NCBI GenBank assembly: GCA_947631955.1
Contig: CANRNJ010000001.1
Coordinates: 496,001 to 560,000, forward strand
Origin: an uncultured Lachnospiraceae bacterium
GTDB lineage: Bacteria; Bacillota; Clostridia; Lachnospirales; Lachnospiraceae
Direction: 5' to 3'
DNA: 64,000 nt
Under the pieces are notes generated by a model, which had not been told where the DNA came from, did not search any database, and was given only the letters and a program-made list of their open reading frames with translations. A program made the translations under genes and the position numbers. Position 1 is the stretch's first letter. Every line of letters begins with the position of its first letter. This document shows, piece by piece, positions 26,233 to 36,054 of this stretch.

Positions 26233-26286
26233 AAGTTTTTAAGGAGTAGAGATTGAAAATATAACTTTTCGATCAATGGAAAAGCA

Positions 26287-26445
26287 ATGAATAAAGACAA
26301 GCATTTAGGATTACGGATCGACTCTGAAACGCATGAGAAATTGAAGAACCTTGCCGAATATGACGGCAGATCGATCAACGGGGAGGTATTATACCTGATC
26401 CGCCAAGCGATCATGCAGCATGAAAAAGAACTGGGACGTATTTAA
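26287..26445 (+). CDS. Arc-like ribbon-helix-helix protein
   Basis: A 52-residue protein: a beta strand (KHLGLRIDSETHEKLKNLAE), then helices ending in GEVLYLIRQAIMQHEKELG. This is the standard Arc/MetJ fold of small DNA-binding dimers. An AAGGAG site lies far upstream (26240), so the initiation signal is weak. Three TACTTAAAAT-type boxes lie directly upstream at 26171-26229 and may be its operator. It is divergent from the serine recombinase. Confidence 0.8.
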   Translation: MNKDKHLGLRIDSETHEKLKNLAEYDGRSINGEVLYLIRQAIMQHEKELGRI

Positions 26446-26570
26446 ATACTAAAATTCTCCCTGATTTTTCTTACCACAACAGAAAAATCGCCGCTTAGAT
26501 AGCGCACCTTACTACATCCATAAATGTGTTGTATATGAAATCACATCTGTCGCTCTGTTTGCCCATCATA

Positions 26571-26620
26571 AAAATGGCCTCTTGCAATTGATATATCATA
26601 TCATACAAAAGGCCATTTTT
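26571..26620. terminator. long hairpin, likely bidirectional terminator
   Basis: AAAATGGCCT and AGGCCATTTTT flank an AT-rich 30-nt loop. It could end the ribbon-helix-helix transcript. The remaining ~500 bp up to the DUF2335 gene at 27126 show no gene, only AT-rich DNA with one GC-richer patch near 26900-26960 that I cannot place. Confidence 0.6.
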
Positions 26621-27125
26621 CTTACACTTTTTTACAGTCACACAATCTGCCATTGTGCACAAATCATATATACACTAACAATTTATAAAGTCTTAAACCT
26701 TGTTTTTCCTCATTTCATAAACAGCTACTTCCCGATTTCTATCAAGGCGGATTCTCGCATCGTAACCATTATTTAGCACATTCTTTATTGTTTTTTTATT
26801 TTTCTCTATCAAGCGCTTGCGGTTTTTGCAGAAATCGGTGTTCAGTTTTTCGCAAGCCATTAAATCCTCTCTGTCGAAATAGAGTTTCTATGCACTGCCA
26901 CCTCGTCGCCCAAATACGCCGCGTGATATTTTCGCACAACTGTGGGCGCAAATCCCATTTAAGTTAGACACCTGTCATCAGTGAATACTATACGCATAGA
27001 GTTTCACTCCTATGTTTACACGCTACCACACTTCTCAAAAAATAGTGCCGAATTTCCCACACAAAAAAGTAACACCTAAACTGCTCTTATATTCAAAATT
27101 ATAAAATTCTATAATCACTTAGCAC

Positions 27126-27587
27126 CTAGTTATCGTCTTTTTCTTTCGATCTATTGCCAGCCCTTGTACTTTTAATAATTGTCACAATAACTGCACCCGG
27201 ACCCGACATTCCTAACAATGAACCCATAATTACCGCCGCACTACTTGGAGACTTATAGACAAAAAACACAGCCGCCAAAATAGTTCCAACACATAACAAA
27301 AATCCGGAAATAATTCCAAACAAACTATCTCTAGATTCAAATTTTACCTGTTGATGTCTCAAATTATGTCTATACTCCTGCTCCGATTCCGCCATCTTTA
27401 TTATCCTATCCGCTGATCCAGGCAATACAGCCTCATATTCCTTTATAATTTCCGGCGGTGGAATCGGACCACTAAACTCTCTAGCAACTTCCAAGACAAT
27501 TTGCTTTATTTGCTTTTCAGTCGTAGCATCACCCTCTATATCCGGCCCCATAACTTCTTGTTTCTTTTCTGATTGTGTTTCCGACAT
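27126..27587 (-). CDS. DUF2335 membrane protein
   Basis: A 153-residue protein with the DUF2335 signature (FSGPIPPPEIIKEYEAVLPG, then ADRIIKMAESEQEYRHNLR) and two C-terminal membrane segments (LFGIISGFLLCVGTILAAVF and AAVIMGSLLGMSGPGAVIV). A GGAGAGATTGGGG stretch precedes the ATG. The family is frequent in prophages and accessory islands and its function is not known. Confidence 0.88.
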   Translation of the reverse strand: MSETQSEKKQEVMGPDIEGDATTEKQIKQIVLEVAREFSGPIPPPEIIKEYEAVLPGSADRIIKMAESEQEYRHNLRHQQVKFESRDSLFGIISGFLLCVGTILAAVFFVYKSPSSAAVIMGSLLGMSGPGAVIVTIIKSTRAGNRSKEKDDN

Positions 27588-27768
27588 TTCCCCAATCTCT
27601 CCTTAGTGCTTTATAATCATCCTTCAATCCGCCCGCTTTTCTTGTCCATGTGTCAAAATCGGTAAATATCATGAAAGTTCTAGACATCCCATTTCTAAAG
27701 CTCACACTGATAGAACCAATTCTCTGCATCCTCTTGATTTTTCTGATTCCTTGCCTTTTTCTTTTCAT
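27529..27768 (-). CDS. possible small basic protein upstream of DUF2335
   Basis: A 79-codon frame that overlaps the DUF2335 start by 59 bp. The product is basic (14 Lys/Arg in the first 45 residues) with no recognised motif. A GAGAGG site seven bases before the ATG is the only support. It may be a translated leader or a chance frame. Confidence 0.3.
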   Translation of the reverse strand: MKRKRQGIRKIKRMQRIGSISVSFRNGMSRTFMIFTDFDTWTRKAGGLKDDYKALRRDWGNVGNTIRKETRSYGAGYRG

Positions 27769-27961
27769 TTGTTCAACCTCTCGCAGAAATATAATGGTAT
27801 ATTCCTCCTCTTATCAAACTGCATCATATATTTTACCATACTTTTCTTTTAATGTATATCATTATAATTTCAAAATTACACAAGATTACAATACATTCAT
27901 CGCAAATATCTTCATTTTACAACAAGGAATATGGCCCGATCAATTTCATTCAATACTATCA

Positions 27962-29932
27962 TCAAACCATCCTAAAATACTCCAACGCCTCCCTGATTGC
28001 CCTCTCCTTTTCCTCCGGACACTTGGGCACTTTCACGCCTTCTGCCTTCGCCTTATTATAGTTCTCCCTCTCAATGATCCCGCATTTCCTCTTAACCTGC
28101 GCAATATAAAGATTACTTACCTTTAGTCCGCTATGCGCCAACACATACGCTTTGATTTCTTCATAGCTGACCTTGCTCTCCGCCGCCGTCAAATCCATCT
28201 CATCTAGGTTTAGTTCCACCTCAATATGATGCTCGACATTGAGTTTGGACAATAAGCAGACAGTTTCCACATTCGCCGTCCACGGAAACTGATCCACCGC
28301 TGCCGCTCTCTCCACCGTGTACCCTCTCTCCAGAAACGCCTCCAGATCCCTGACCAGACTCGTCGGCTTACAGGAAATATAGAGAATATGCTCCACTCCA
28401 TAATCCAGTATCTTTCGGAGGGCCTTCGGGTGCACGCCATCTCTGGGCGGATCTAAGATGATGATATCCGGTTTTTCTTCTATCTCGTCCAATACCTTAA
28501 GCACATCCCCCGCTATAAATTCACAGTTATGTAAACCATTCAGCTTGGCATTATTCCGCGCGGCCTCCACAGCTTCCTCCACGATCTCCACACCGATGAC
28601 TTTATCGGCCACGGGCGCCATAAGCTGCGCGATCGTGCCGGTTCCGCTGTAGAGGTCATATACGATCCTGCCGCGCGCCGCGTCTTTTTTACACTCTGTT
28701 TTTTTGTTTTCCGGACTGTCCTGCACGCCGTCCTTCGCCGTAAAATATTTTCCGATATACTCCCGCGCCGTTTCATAGAGCACTTCTGCACCCCTGCTGT
28801 TGGTCTGGAAAAAGGAGAATTGGGAAACTTTGAATCGCAGCCCCAGCAGCTCTTTATAAAAGTAATCCCGCCCATAGAGGACCGTCGTCCTGTCGCTCTG
28901 CACCACATCCGCCACAGCATCGTTGACGGTATGGAGGATTCCGACGATTCTGCCCTCCAGAGAAAGCGCAAGCAGTTTTTCTTTTAAGCCATTCAGCAGA
29001 TCCCCTTCTGAAATTTCTTTCTTCCGGCCTTCGTGATTCTGCGCTGTCTGCGATTCCTGTTCCTGCTGCGATCCCCGTTCCGTCCGCGGTTCCTGTTCCT
29101 GCCGCAATTCCTGTTCCTGCTGCAATTCCCGTTCCGCCTGCGATCCCCGTTCTGTCCGCGGTCCCTGCTCCGCCTGCAATCTCTGTCCCTGCTGCGATCC
29201 CTGTTCCGCCTGTGATTCCTGCGCTGTCTGCGGATACTGTGACGTCGTCACAAGGGCTATCAGGATCTCGCCTGTCGCCGATCCTTTTCGCACGAGAAGA
29301 TGCCGGAGATATCCCGTATGGCGCAGCCTGTGATAAAAGTCCACCGGCATACCCTGTTCTTGAAGACTGCTGAAATACGCCAATACCGTTTCCAAGACGG
29401 CACGGTAATCTTTATCCACGATCATGCATCCGGTGACGGAAACCACATCGTAAAAACTGCCGCGTTTATGCATACCAAGCGCCAGCGGGCCGTCTTTTAC
29501 TTCATCGCCGAATGAAAATTCCATTTTGTTGCGATAACCGTAACAGACAGGGCTTGGTTTGATCCCTTCAATTACGTCCTCTGTCTGCGTAGGTTTACAT
29601 AATCCATCTCTCTTCAACACCGAATCCAGCAGTTTTTTCACCTGCGCTTCTTTTATCTTCAACTGTTCTTCATAGGGAATGGACAGATAGGTGCATCCGC
29701 CGCATATCCCGAAATGGGGACAGGCTTCTTCGGTCTGGATCGGCGATTTTTCCACGATCTCCAAGAGTCTGCCTTCCGCTCTGCCGTTGCGCGCCTTATT
29801 GACGGCGCACCGCACTTTTTGCCCCGGCAGCACGTTTTTGACGATGCAGATCCCCTCCGGGGTTTCCACTACGCCTTTGTTCGGAAAATCAACTCTCTGT
29901 ACATATCCTTCTATGATCTGGCCTTTTTTCAT
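27962..29932 (-). CDS. rlmD: 23S rRNA (uracil-C5) methyltransferase, RlmD/RumA type
   Basis: The start is the ATG at 29932 (MKKGQIIEGYVQRVDF) behind GGGTGG, giving 656 residues. A TRAM domain (~5-60) precedes an iron-sulfur Cys cluster (CPHFGICGGC, C71/C77/C80). The SAM motif is DLYSGTGTIAQLM, with IILDPPRDGVHPKALR and a catalytic Cys in YISCKPTSLVRDLE. Residues ~230-300 are an unusual Gln/Glu/Arg-rich repeat absent from ordinary family members, and ~90 residues extend the C-terminus. It methylates a conserved uridine of 23S rRNA. Confidence 0.93.
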   Translation of the reverse strand: MKKGQIIEGYVQRVDFPNKGVVETPEGICIVKNVLPGQKVRCAVNKARNGRAEGRLLEIVEKSPIQTEEACPHFGICGGCTYLSIPYEEQLKIKEAQVKKLLDSVLKRDGLCKPTQTEDVIEGIKPSPVCYGYRNKMEFSFGDEVKDGPLALGMHKRGSFYDVVSVTGCMIVDKDYRAVLETVLAYFSSLQEQGMPVDFYHRLRHTGYLRHLLVRKGSATGEILIALVTTSQYPQTAQESQAEQGSQQGQRLQAEQGPRTERGSQAERELQQEQELRQEQEPRTERGSQQEQESQTAQNHEGRKKEISEGDLLNGLKEKLLALSLEGRIVGILHTVNDAVADVVQSDRTTVLYGRDYFYKELLGLRFKVSQFSFFQTNSRGAEVLYETAREYIGKYFTAKDGVQDSPENKKTECKKDAARGRIVYDLYSGTGTIAQLMAPVADKVIGVEIVEEAVEAARNNAKLNGLHNCEFIAGDVLKVLDEIEEKPDIIILDPPRDGVHPKALRKILDYGVEHILYISCKPTSLVRDLEAFLERGYTVERAAAVDQFPWTANVETVCLLSKLNVEHHIEVELNLDEMDLTAAESKVSYEEIKAYVLAHSGLKVSNLYIAQVKRKCGIIERENYNKAKAEGVKVPKCPEEKERAIREALEYFRMV

Positions 29933-30023
29933 TTTTTTCCACCCTTGAAAAACAAATGCGGGATGCATTACACACACCCCGCATGGTTTACATAATATCA
30001 GTCACAAACTTTCAAACACTCTG

Positions 30024-30317
30024 CTATTTCTCTTTTTTCTCTTCCTTCGGACTTTCATCCTCTTCTTCGTCTTCAAAGAAGTCATCTTCAAAATCATCGT
30101 CGAAATCGTCCTCGAAGTCTTCCAGATAATCCGGCGTCAGATAACGGTATACTGCATACGCAATGGCTGCCACAGCGGCAACCGCGCCGATGATCGCCAG
30201 CACCCACAACAGTGTGTTGGATTTCTTCTCCTCAACTTTCTTTCTGCCGAGGAAATCATTGACTCCGGCGTTATCAAGTATATCGTCCAATTTATTGATG
30301 ATCTCTCTCTTGCTCAT
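30024..30317 (-). CDS. small membrane protein with acidic tail
   Basis: A 97-residue protein with one membrane segment (LLWVLAIIGAVAAVAAIAYAV, ~35-56). The cytoplasmic tail is almost entirely Asp/Glu/Phe (DFEDDFDDDFEDDF), then Lys/Glu. It resembles DUF4366-like proteins of Lachnospiraceae only in layout. A GAGAGGG site precedes the ATG. Function is not known. Confidence 0.75.
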   Translation of the reverse strand: MSKREIINKLDDILDNAGVNDFLGRKKVEEKKSNTLLWVLAIIGAVAAVAAIAYAVYRYLTPDYLEDFEDDFDDDFEDDFFEDEEEDESPKEEKKEK

Positions 30318-30470
30318 GGTATAACCCTCTCTTTCTATCGCTTCAACCCAAGATATAGATTATCATTGTTTATAATATACCACGTCTTAAGGCATTTTAC
30401 TATATCCTTTTTATAAAAAACATCCGTATTTTTACCGGCGGCATCTTCATCAGCGAAACAGCGCATGTTT

Positions 30471-32786
30471 TCAGATCTTTGCAAGCTTGGCAAAACCGGC
30501 GTACATGATCTTCTGCCCCGCCTCGTCAAACACAACCGTCACCTGTGAATCCCTCGGCCCCGGCTCGATCTTCAGCACAGTCCCTTCTCCGTAGCGCATA
30601 TGCCGCACTCTGTCGCCGACTCCGTAATCCAATTTCCCGGTTCCCACGGGCGTGATCGACACCGCGCCGACTCCCTGCGCGGCCTTGGCTATATACGGCT
30701 GATTTTCCATGGCGGTGCGTTTCGGTCTGGCAACTGCCTTAGGCTTCGGCTTTGCGGCATCCGCCCCGAAACCGGCGCTGAAGGGCTTGGATCTGAAAAT
30801 GCTCTTTTCCACGGAATCTTCATCGTATACCACCGGATTCCGGCGCCTTGTTTCAAGCGGCTTATCATCCATCAGTTCGGCCGGTATCTCTTTGACAAAA
30901 CGGCTCACCGGATTGTACTGCGTTTCGCCGCGGATCATACGCTGTCTGGCGCAGGTGAGGGTAAGATCGTCTTTCGCCCTCGTGATCCCCACATAAGCGA
31001 GCCTTCTCTCTTCCTCGATCTCCATCGGATCATCCGACATGATCGACATATAACCGGGAAAAATGCCGTCTTCCAGACCCGCCAGATAAACCTGCGAAAA
31101 TTCCAGTCCTTTGGCGGAGTGAAGCGTCATAAGGAGCACCCGGTCGTCATCCCCGTCCACCCGGTCGATATCCGCAACCAGCGCCACTTCTTCCAGAAAA
31201 CCGCTCAGGGTCGGCTCGTCATGCGTTTCCTCATAATCCGTCACTTTGCTGATCAGCTCGTCGATATTGTCGATCCGGTCGGCCGCGTCCTCTTCGCCGG
31301 ATTCTTCCAGTTCTTTCACATACCCGGTGACTTCCAGAATGTCTTTCACCAGTTCCGACAGACCAAAAAACTCCTGTTTACTGCGGAAAGCCTGCATCAT
31401 CATGACAAAAGGCTTCAGCTTCGAGGCGCTTTTACCGATCGTGGCGATCTGGTCCGCCTCCCGCAGCGCATCATAGAAACTGATCTGGTGTTCGTCCGCA
31501 TACGCCTGTACGCGCACGATGGTAGATATCCCTATCCCTCTTTTCGGCACGTTGATGATCCGTTTTACCGCCACATCATCTCTTCCGTTATCGATCGTTT
31601 TCAGATAGGCCAGAACATCTTTGATCTCGCGTCTGGCGTAAAAATTGGTGGCCCCGATCACATCATAGGGCACGCCTTCCATGATAAAGCGCTCTTCCAA
31701 AAGACGCGCCTGCGCATTTGTCCGATACAATACGGCGCACTCTCCGTACCGTGCAATACCGCCGCGGACTTTATGCGCCACGTCGTCCGCTATGTATTCC
31801 GCCTCTTCGTAAGCCGTGTCGAACTGCCGCAAATGGATACGGCTTCCATCTTTTTTCTCCGTCCAGAGAGCCTTGTCTTTACGGCCTGTGTTATTCCGGA
31901 TCACCGCGTTGGCGGCGTCCAATACGACCTGCGTAGAGCGGTAATTCTGCTCCAGTTTGATCACACATGCTTCCGGGTATATTTTTTCAAAATCAAGAAT
32001 ATTGCGGATGTTCGCACCGCGGAATTTATAGATGGACTGATCGTCGTCGCCCACCACGCACAGATTACGGTACTTATCCGCCAGAAGCCTGATCAGTTCA
32101 AACTGCGCCGTATTCGTATCCTGATACTCGTCCACCATGATGTAGCGGAAACGTTCCTGATAGTTGTTCAGCACGTCTGCGTCCGCGCGGAAGAGTTCGA
32201 CCGTCTTCATGATCAGATCGTCGAAATCAAGCGCGTTGTTTTTATGCAGGACAGCCTGATATTCCGCATACGCTTTGGCGATCCTGCTGCCGTTGTAATC
32301 GAAGCCGTTCTGTTTCTCGTAATCCGCCGGACCAATCAACTCGTTTTTGGCGGAAGATATGGCATTTAGGATCGTCCGTTCTTTGAGCGTCTTGGTATCG
32401 ATCTGCAGTTTCTTGCAGACCTCTTTCATCACGCCCTTCTGGTCGTCCGTGTCATAGATGGTAAAATGCGTGTCAAAACCGATCCGGTCAATGTATCTGC
32501 GCAGGATCCTCACGCAGGCGGAGTGAAAGGTCGATACCCAGATCTGCTCTGCGCCGAAGCCGACGATCTTGTCCACGCGCTCGCGCATCTCACCGGCCGC
32601 TTTGTTGGTAAAAGTGATTGCCAGTATCCGATAAGGATCGACGCCCTCCCGGTCGATCAGATACGCGACTCTGTGCGTGAGCACCCTTGTCTTGCCCGAA
32701 CCGGCGCCTGCCAAAATCAGAACAGGTCCTTCCGTCTGCATGACCGCCTGCTTCTGTTTATCGTTTAATGTGTCATATATGCTCAT
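30471..32786 (-). CDS. pcrA: UvrD/PcrA-type DNA helicase
   Basis: The start is taken as the ATG at 32786 (MSIYDTLNDKQKQAVMQ), which avoids overlap with the upstream gene; this gives 771 residues. SF1A helicase motifs are in order: LILAGAGSGKTRVLTHR (Walker A), ITFTNKAAGEM, MVDEYQDTN (Walker B), VVGDDDQSIYKFRGA, LEQNYRS, and MTLHSAKGLEF. The C-terminal tail has the PcrA-type RNA-polymerase-binding fold (GVGDRVRHMRYGEGTVL). It unwinds DNA in repair and plasmid replication. Confidence 0.95.
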   Translation of the reverse strand: MSIYDTLNDKQKQAVMQTEGPVLILAGAGSGKTRVLTHRVAYLIDREGVDPYRILAITFTNKAAGEMRERVDKIVGFGAEQIWVSTFHSACVRILRRYIDRIGFDTHFTIYDTDDQKGVMKEVCKKLQIDTKTLKERTILNAISSAKNELIGPADYEKQNGFDYNGSRIAKAYAEYQAVLHKNNALDFDDLIMKTVELFRADADVLNNYQERFRYIMVDEYQDTNTAQFELIRLLADKYRNLCVVGDDDQSIYKFRGANIRNILDFEKIYPEACVIKLEQNYRSTQVVLDAANAVIRNNTGRKDKALWTEKKDGSRIHLRQFDTAYEEAEYIADDVAHKVRGGIARYGECAVLYRTNAQARLLEERFIMEGVPYDVIGATNFYARREIKDVLAYLKTIDNGRDDVAVKRIINVPKRGIGISTIVRVQAYADEHQISFYDALREADQIATIGKSASKLKPFVMMMQAFRSKQEFFGLSELVKDILEVTGYVKELEESGEEDAADRIDNIDELISKVTDYEETHDEPTLSGFLEEVALVADIDRVDGDDDRVLLMTLHSAKGLEFSQVYLAGLEDGIFPGYMSIMSDDPMEIEEERRLAYVGITRAKDDLTLTCARQRMIRGETQYNPVSRFVKEIPAELMDDKPLETRRRNPVVYDEDSVEKSIFRSKPFSAGFGADAAKPKPKAVARPKRTAMENQPYIAKAAQGVGAVSITPVGTGKLDYGVGDRVRHMRYGEGTVLKIEPGPRDSQVTVVFDEAGQKIMYAGFAKLAKI

Positions 32787-32799
32787 TGTATCAATCCAC

Positions 32800-33807
32800 T
32801 CAATATAGCTGATTACCGCAGTTTCCGCAGAATTTGGAGCCGGTTGCAGGGGTTCCGCAGTTCGGGCAGAATTTCGGGCCTGCGCCGCCCTGTGCAGCAT
32901 TCTGCTGCGCTCCTGCCGCCTGTCCGCCCTGCTGCTGTCCGTTTTGTCCGCTTCCGTTAGGGTTCAGCTGATCCACCATCTGCCGTCCGATCGCCATCCC
33001 CATCTGTAAGCTGACCATATCAGCCGCCACACCGCCGCTGCGGCCGCCGTTTCCGCCGCTGCTCATGCTGTCGGCCGCCGCCATCCGGGTGTACTTATCC
33101 ATATCGCCGACCATGGACTGCGCCGCCGCTTTCTCCTGCATCTTCTTGATCTCTTCGGGATAAGAGAAGCTTTCGATGGTAAAATCAGAGATGCCGATGC
33201 CGAGTTTTCTCATATCCATGTCCAGATCGGACTCAATGCCTTTGGCGATATTTCTTGCATCGGACTGAAGGTTGAACATATCCCGGCCTTCTTTGCTGAT
33301 CCAGCTCATCAGAAGCTGATCGAGGCTTGCGACGATACGCTCTTTTACATCCTCCACGGTGTACGTCTGCCGGATGCCTGCAAGTTTCTCGATCACCACG
33401 TCATGCTCCACGATGCGGCAGTTAAATGTGCCGAAAGCCCGGACCGGCATACCGCCCGGCAGTCCCGGCGCCTGGAGATTGATCGCGTTCTTGGTGCCCC
33501 ATTTCACAAGCAGTTCTTTTGTGTTGATGAACAAGACTTCCGCCCGGAGCGGTGTGTTAAAACCGAACTTAAAACTTTTTAACGTGGTCAAAAAAGGAAT
33601 GATCTCGGACTCGATATCATAATCGCCGTCGTCCGTAAAGATTCCCTCCACTCTTCCGTTATACAGAAAGATTGCATCCTGACCCGGACGTATGATCAAT
33701 CTGGAGCCTTTCTTGATCTCCTGATTCTGAAATTTGTAGAACAGGACTCCCTCGCCGTTCTCGTTCCACTCTACCAGATTAGAAAACTGATTTTTAAAAA
33801 ATCCCAT
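32800..33807 (-). CDS. SPFH-domain protein with C-terminal zinc ribbon
   Basis: A 335-residue protein with an N-terminal SPFH/virion-core-like domain (~30-230). A Gly/Gln-rich linker follows, then a zinc ribbon with two CxxC knuckles (KFCPNCGTP, KFCGNCGNQLY). A GGAGGGT site precedes the ATG. Such proteins form oligomeric membrane scaffolds. It follows the PspA gene by 25 bp on the same strand, which suggests a joint membrane-stress function. Confidence 0.85.
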   Translation of the reverse strand: MGFFKNQFSNLVEWNENGEGVLFYKFQNQEIKKGSRLIIRPGQDAIFLYNGRVEGIFTDDGDYDIESEIIPFLTTLKSFKFGFNTPLRAEVLFINTKELLVKWGTKNAINLQAPGLPGGMPVRAFGTFNCRIVEHDVVIEKLAGIRQTYTVEDVKERIVASLDQLLMSWISKEGRDMFNLQSDARNIAKGIESDLDMDMRKLGIGISDFTIESFSYPEEIKKMQEKAAAQSMVGDMDKYTRMAAADSMSSGGNGGRSGGVAADMVSLQMGMAIGRQMVDQLNPNGSGQNGQQQGGQAAGAQQNAAQGGAGPKFCPNCGTPATGSKFCGNCGNQLY

Positions 33808-33832
33808 GATACCCTCCGTTGTGCTCCTGTAT

Positions 33833-34516
33833 TTACAGACCCATCTCAGCTTTCAGCGCCGCCAGCGCATCGTCCACGTCCGAGCCGGTGTCCGCCGTGT
33901 CATATTTGGCCGCCAGATCATCGATATCCTGTCCGGAAGCGGATTGGTTCAACTCGCCGATGGCGTCCGCCTCGTCCAGCATCTTATTGACCTTTTCCTC
34001 CATCCGCTCAAAAGCGGCGGCATTGTTCCCTGCGCTTTCAAGCCCTGCGCCCATCTCGTTGATCTTTTTCTGCGTTTCGGCGACTTTGACCTTTGCCTTA
34101 AGCATATCCCTCTTGTTCTTCATCTGGGAGATATCGTTTTCAAGCTTATCGTGCATCTGGCGCATCTTCTCGGAATTTGCCTGCGACAGCTCATAATCTT
34201 TTGCAAGCGCTTCTCTCTTCTGCGTCAGTTCGCTCTTTTTGGTCAAAAACTGCCGCGCGTCGTCGTCATTGCCCGCCGTAACCGCTTTTTTGGCATACTC
34301 GGTCATTTTGGCGATCTCCTCGTCACATTCGTCCAGTTTCCGCTTGGCGCTCTTTTCTTCCGCCATGATGGACGCCGTTTCCGCTTTCACTTTTGCAAAA
34401 TCGGATTCCAGATTCCGCAGGTACTGGTCGATCATCTTCTCCGGATCTTCCGCCTTGTCAAAAAGCGCGTTTACGTTTGCTGCCATGATATCCTTAAATC
34501 TTGTCATGATTCCCAT
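33833..34516 (-). CDS. PspA/IM30-family membrane-stress protein
   Basis: A 227-residue, almost wholly coiled-coil protein starting MGIMTRFKDIMAANVNALFD, with the family's EDPEKMIDQYLRNLE. PspA/Vipp1 proteins are ESCRT-III-like and bind stressed membranes. A GGAGGATGG site precedes the ATG. It lies directly upstream of the SPFH/zinc-ribbon gene, so the two are likely expressed together. Confidence 0.93.
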   Translation of the reverse strand: MGIMTRFKDIMAANVNALFDKAEDPEKMIDQYLRNLESDFAKVKAETASIMAEEKSAKRKLDECDEEIAKMTEYAKKAVTAGNDDDARQFLTKKSELTQKREALAKDYELSQANSEKMRQMHDKLENDISQMKNKRDMLKAKVKVAETQKKINEMGAGLESAGNNAAAFERMEEKVNKMLDEADAIGELNQSASGQDIDDLAAKYDTADTGSDVDDALAALKAEMGL

Positions 34517-34541
34517 GTTCCATCCTCCTGTTATGAATCGT

Positions 34542-36035
34542 TTATATATTATTGTTGTTGAGGTGATTTGCCTGATCGTTCAGTTCTTCCACCAGTCTGG
34601 TCACTTCCGCCACGATATCCGTGTTTCTGCCGCTGACTGCATATGTTTCCTGTGAGTGTGCGGATACTTCCTGCATGATTGAAGAAATCGTCTGGATGCT
34701 ATCCACGATACCGCTGTTGGCATCCGCCAGCCTCGCCACCGCATTGCTGAGTCCTTCACTCTGCTCATTGACTCGTTCCGTACTCTCCGAAATCATGCCG
34801 AAACTGTCCGCGGCCTGCTTAGCTGACTCGCTCTGTTTTCTGCTGTTATCCATCAGCTGTTCCACCGCATCCGCCGCGGTGCCGAGCTTCGCCGACACGT
34901 TATGGATCACCTCTGTGATATTGACCGTAGCGGCCTGCGTCTGGTTCGCCAGATTTGAGATCTCGGCTGCGACTACCGCAAAACCTCTTCCCGCCTCCCC
35001 GGCGCGCGCCGCCTCAATGCTGGCATTTAACGCGAGCAGGCTGGTCTGGCTGGCCACACTGGTGATCAGATCAATGATCGACTGCATGTTCGTGGTATAT
35101 TCTTCAAGCGCTTGCATCCCCGCAACGGCTTCCTGTCCCGCTTTCTCGGATACCGCCATCTGCATCGTCAGCGCGTCTATGTTCTGTTTCCCGACCGTCA
35201 CATTTTCTTTTGCCTGCTCCATATTCCCGGCGATACTGTCTACCATCTTCGCCATCTGCTCGATATAATTCTGGATCTCCTCCGTCTTACCAAGCTGATT
35301 CTGTATGGATTCCGCCGTGTCGTTCGTTCCCGTGGACACCTCTTCCATCGCATTTTTCGTTTCCGATACCGCCCCGCCCAGTTCTTTCATGTGGCCTGTC
35401 ACATCCACAATGCCTTCCGACATCTGTTCGGAGATCCGCATCACGTTATTCAGCAGGCCGGAAACATTCTCTTTCTCCCGGTTCAGCTCTGACAGTTTCA
35501 TCTCATTGACCCGGTACAGAGTCTTTGTGGCCAGATACAGGAAGATCGCTATGATCAAAAGCAGCAGCACCCGGATCTCATAGGTCGCCATATCGGTCAG
35601 ATCCAGTTTTCCCATGACCGCCTGATATCCGAGGAAAATCACATTTACCGCAACCGCGGTCCCTGATACGATCCCGCACAGTCTGACGTCGGAATACAGG
35701 GTCAGCACCAGATAGATCGGAATGATAAAAGTAAACGCCACGTTGTTTACCGTCGTAAACACCACAAATATATAAAAGATCGTGTAAAAAGCCGCTATAA
35801 AATACCGCAGTTTCAGGCTTTCCGGTTCCTTTTTATACATCAGGAACTCCACGATCGCCGGTCCCAATGCCAGAAGCGAAAATACCAGATAATAGGATAT
35901 TGTTCTGGCTCCTTTTGCTACTTCCATAAAATAGGCCAGTTCCAATACCGCCGCCAAAACGATGTGGCAGGCAAGCGCCATCTTGTTGACTGCCCTGCTT
36001 TCGCTGAATTCCCCATTGCGTTCTTTTGTGTGCAT
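34542..36035 (-). CDS. methyl-accepting chemotaxis protein
   Basis: A 497-residue receptor. Six hydrophobic segments fill residues ~18-170 with no large outside domain. A long cytoplasmic coiled coil with the MCP hairpin tip ([19 protein letters not shown], then [16 protein letters not shown]) follows. There is no HAMP domain that I can see. A membrane-embedded sensor suggests a signal such as energy state or a membrane-soluble ligand. No che genes are in the window. Confidence 0.93.
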   Translation of the reverse strand: MHTKERNGEFSESRAVNKMALACHIVLAAVLELAYFMEVAKGARTISYYLVFSLLALGPAIVEFLMYKKEPESLKLRYFIAAFYTIFYIFVVFTTVNNVAFTFIIPIYLVLTLYSDVRLCGIVSGTAVAVNVIFLGYQAVMGKLDLTDMATYEIRVLLLLIIAIFLYLATKTLYRVNEMKLSELNREKENVSGLLNNVMRISEQMSEGIVDVTGHMKELGGAVSETKNAMEEVSTGTNDTAESIQNQLGKTEEIQNYIEQMAKMVDSIAGNMEQAKENVTVGKQNIDALTMQMAVSEKAGQEAVAGMQALEEYTTNMQSIIDLITSVASQTSLLALNASIEAARAGEAGRGFAVVAAEISNLANQTQAATVNITEVIHNVSAKLGTAADAVEQLMDNSRKQSESAKQAADSFGMISESTERVNEQSEGLSNAVARLADANSGIVDSIQTISSIMQEVSAHSQETYAVSGRNTDIVAEVTRLVEELNDQANHLNNNNI

Positions 36036-36054
36036 ATAGATACCTCTCTGTTTT

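Noticed and set aside
30600..32369. 589-codon open frame on the plus strand opposite pcrA
   Set aside because: It is an antisense shadow of a well-defined helicase gene, with no domain and no plausible ribosome site. Long shadows are common in genes with high third-position GC.
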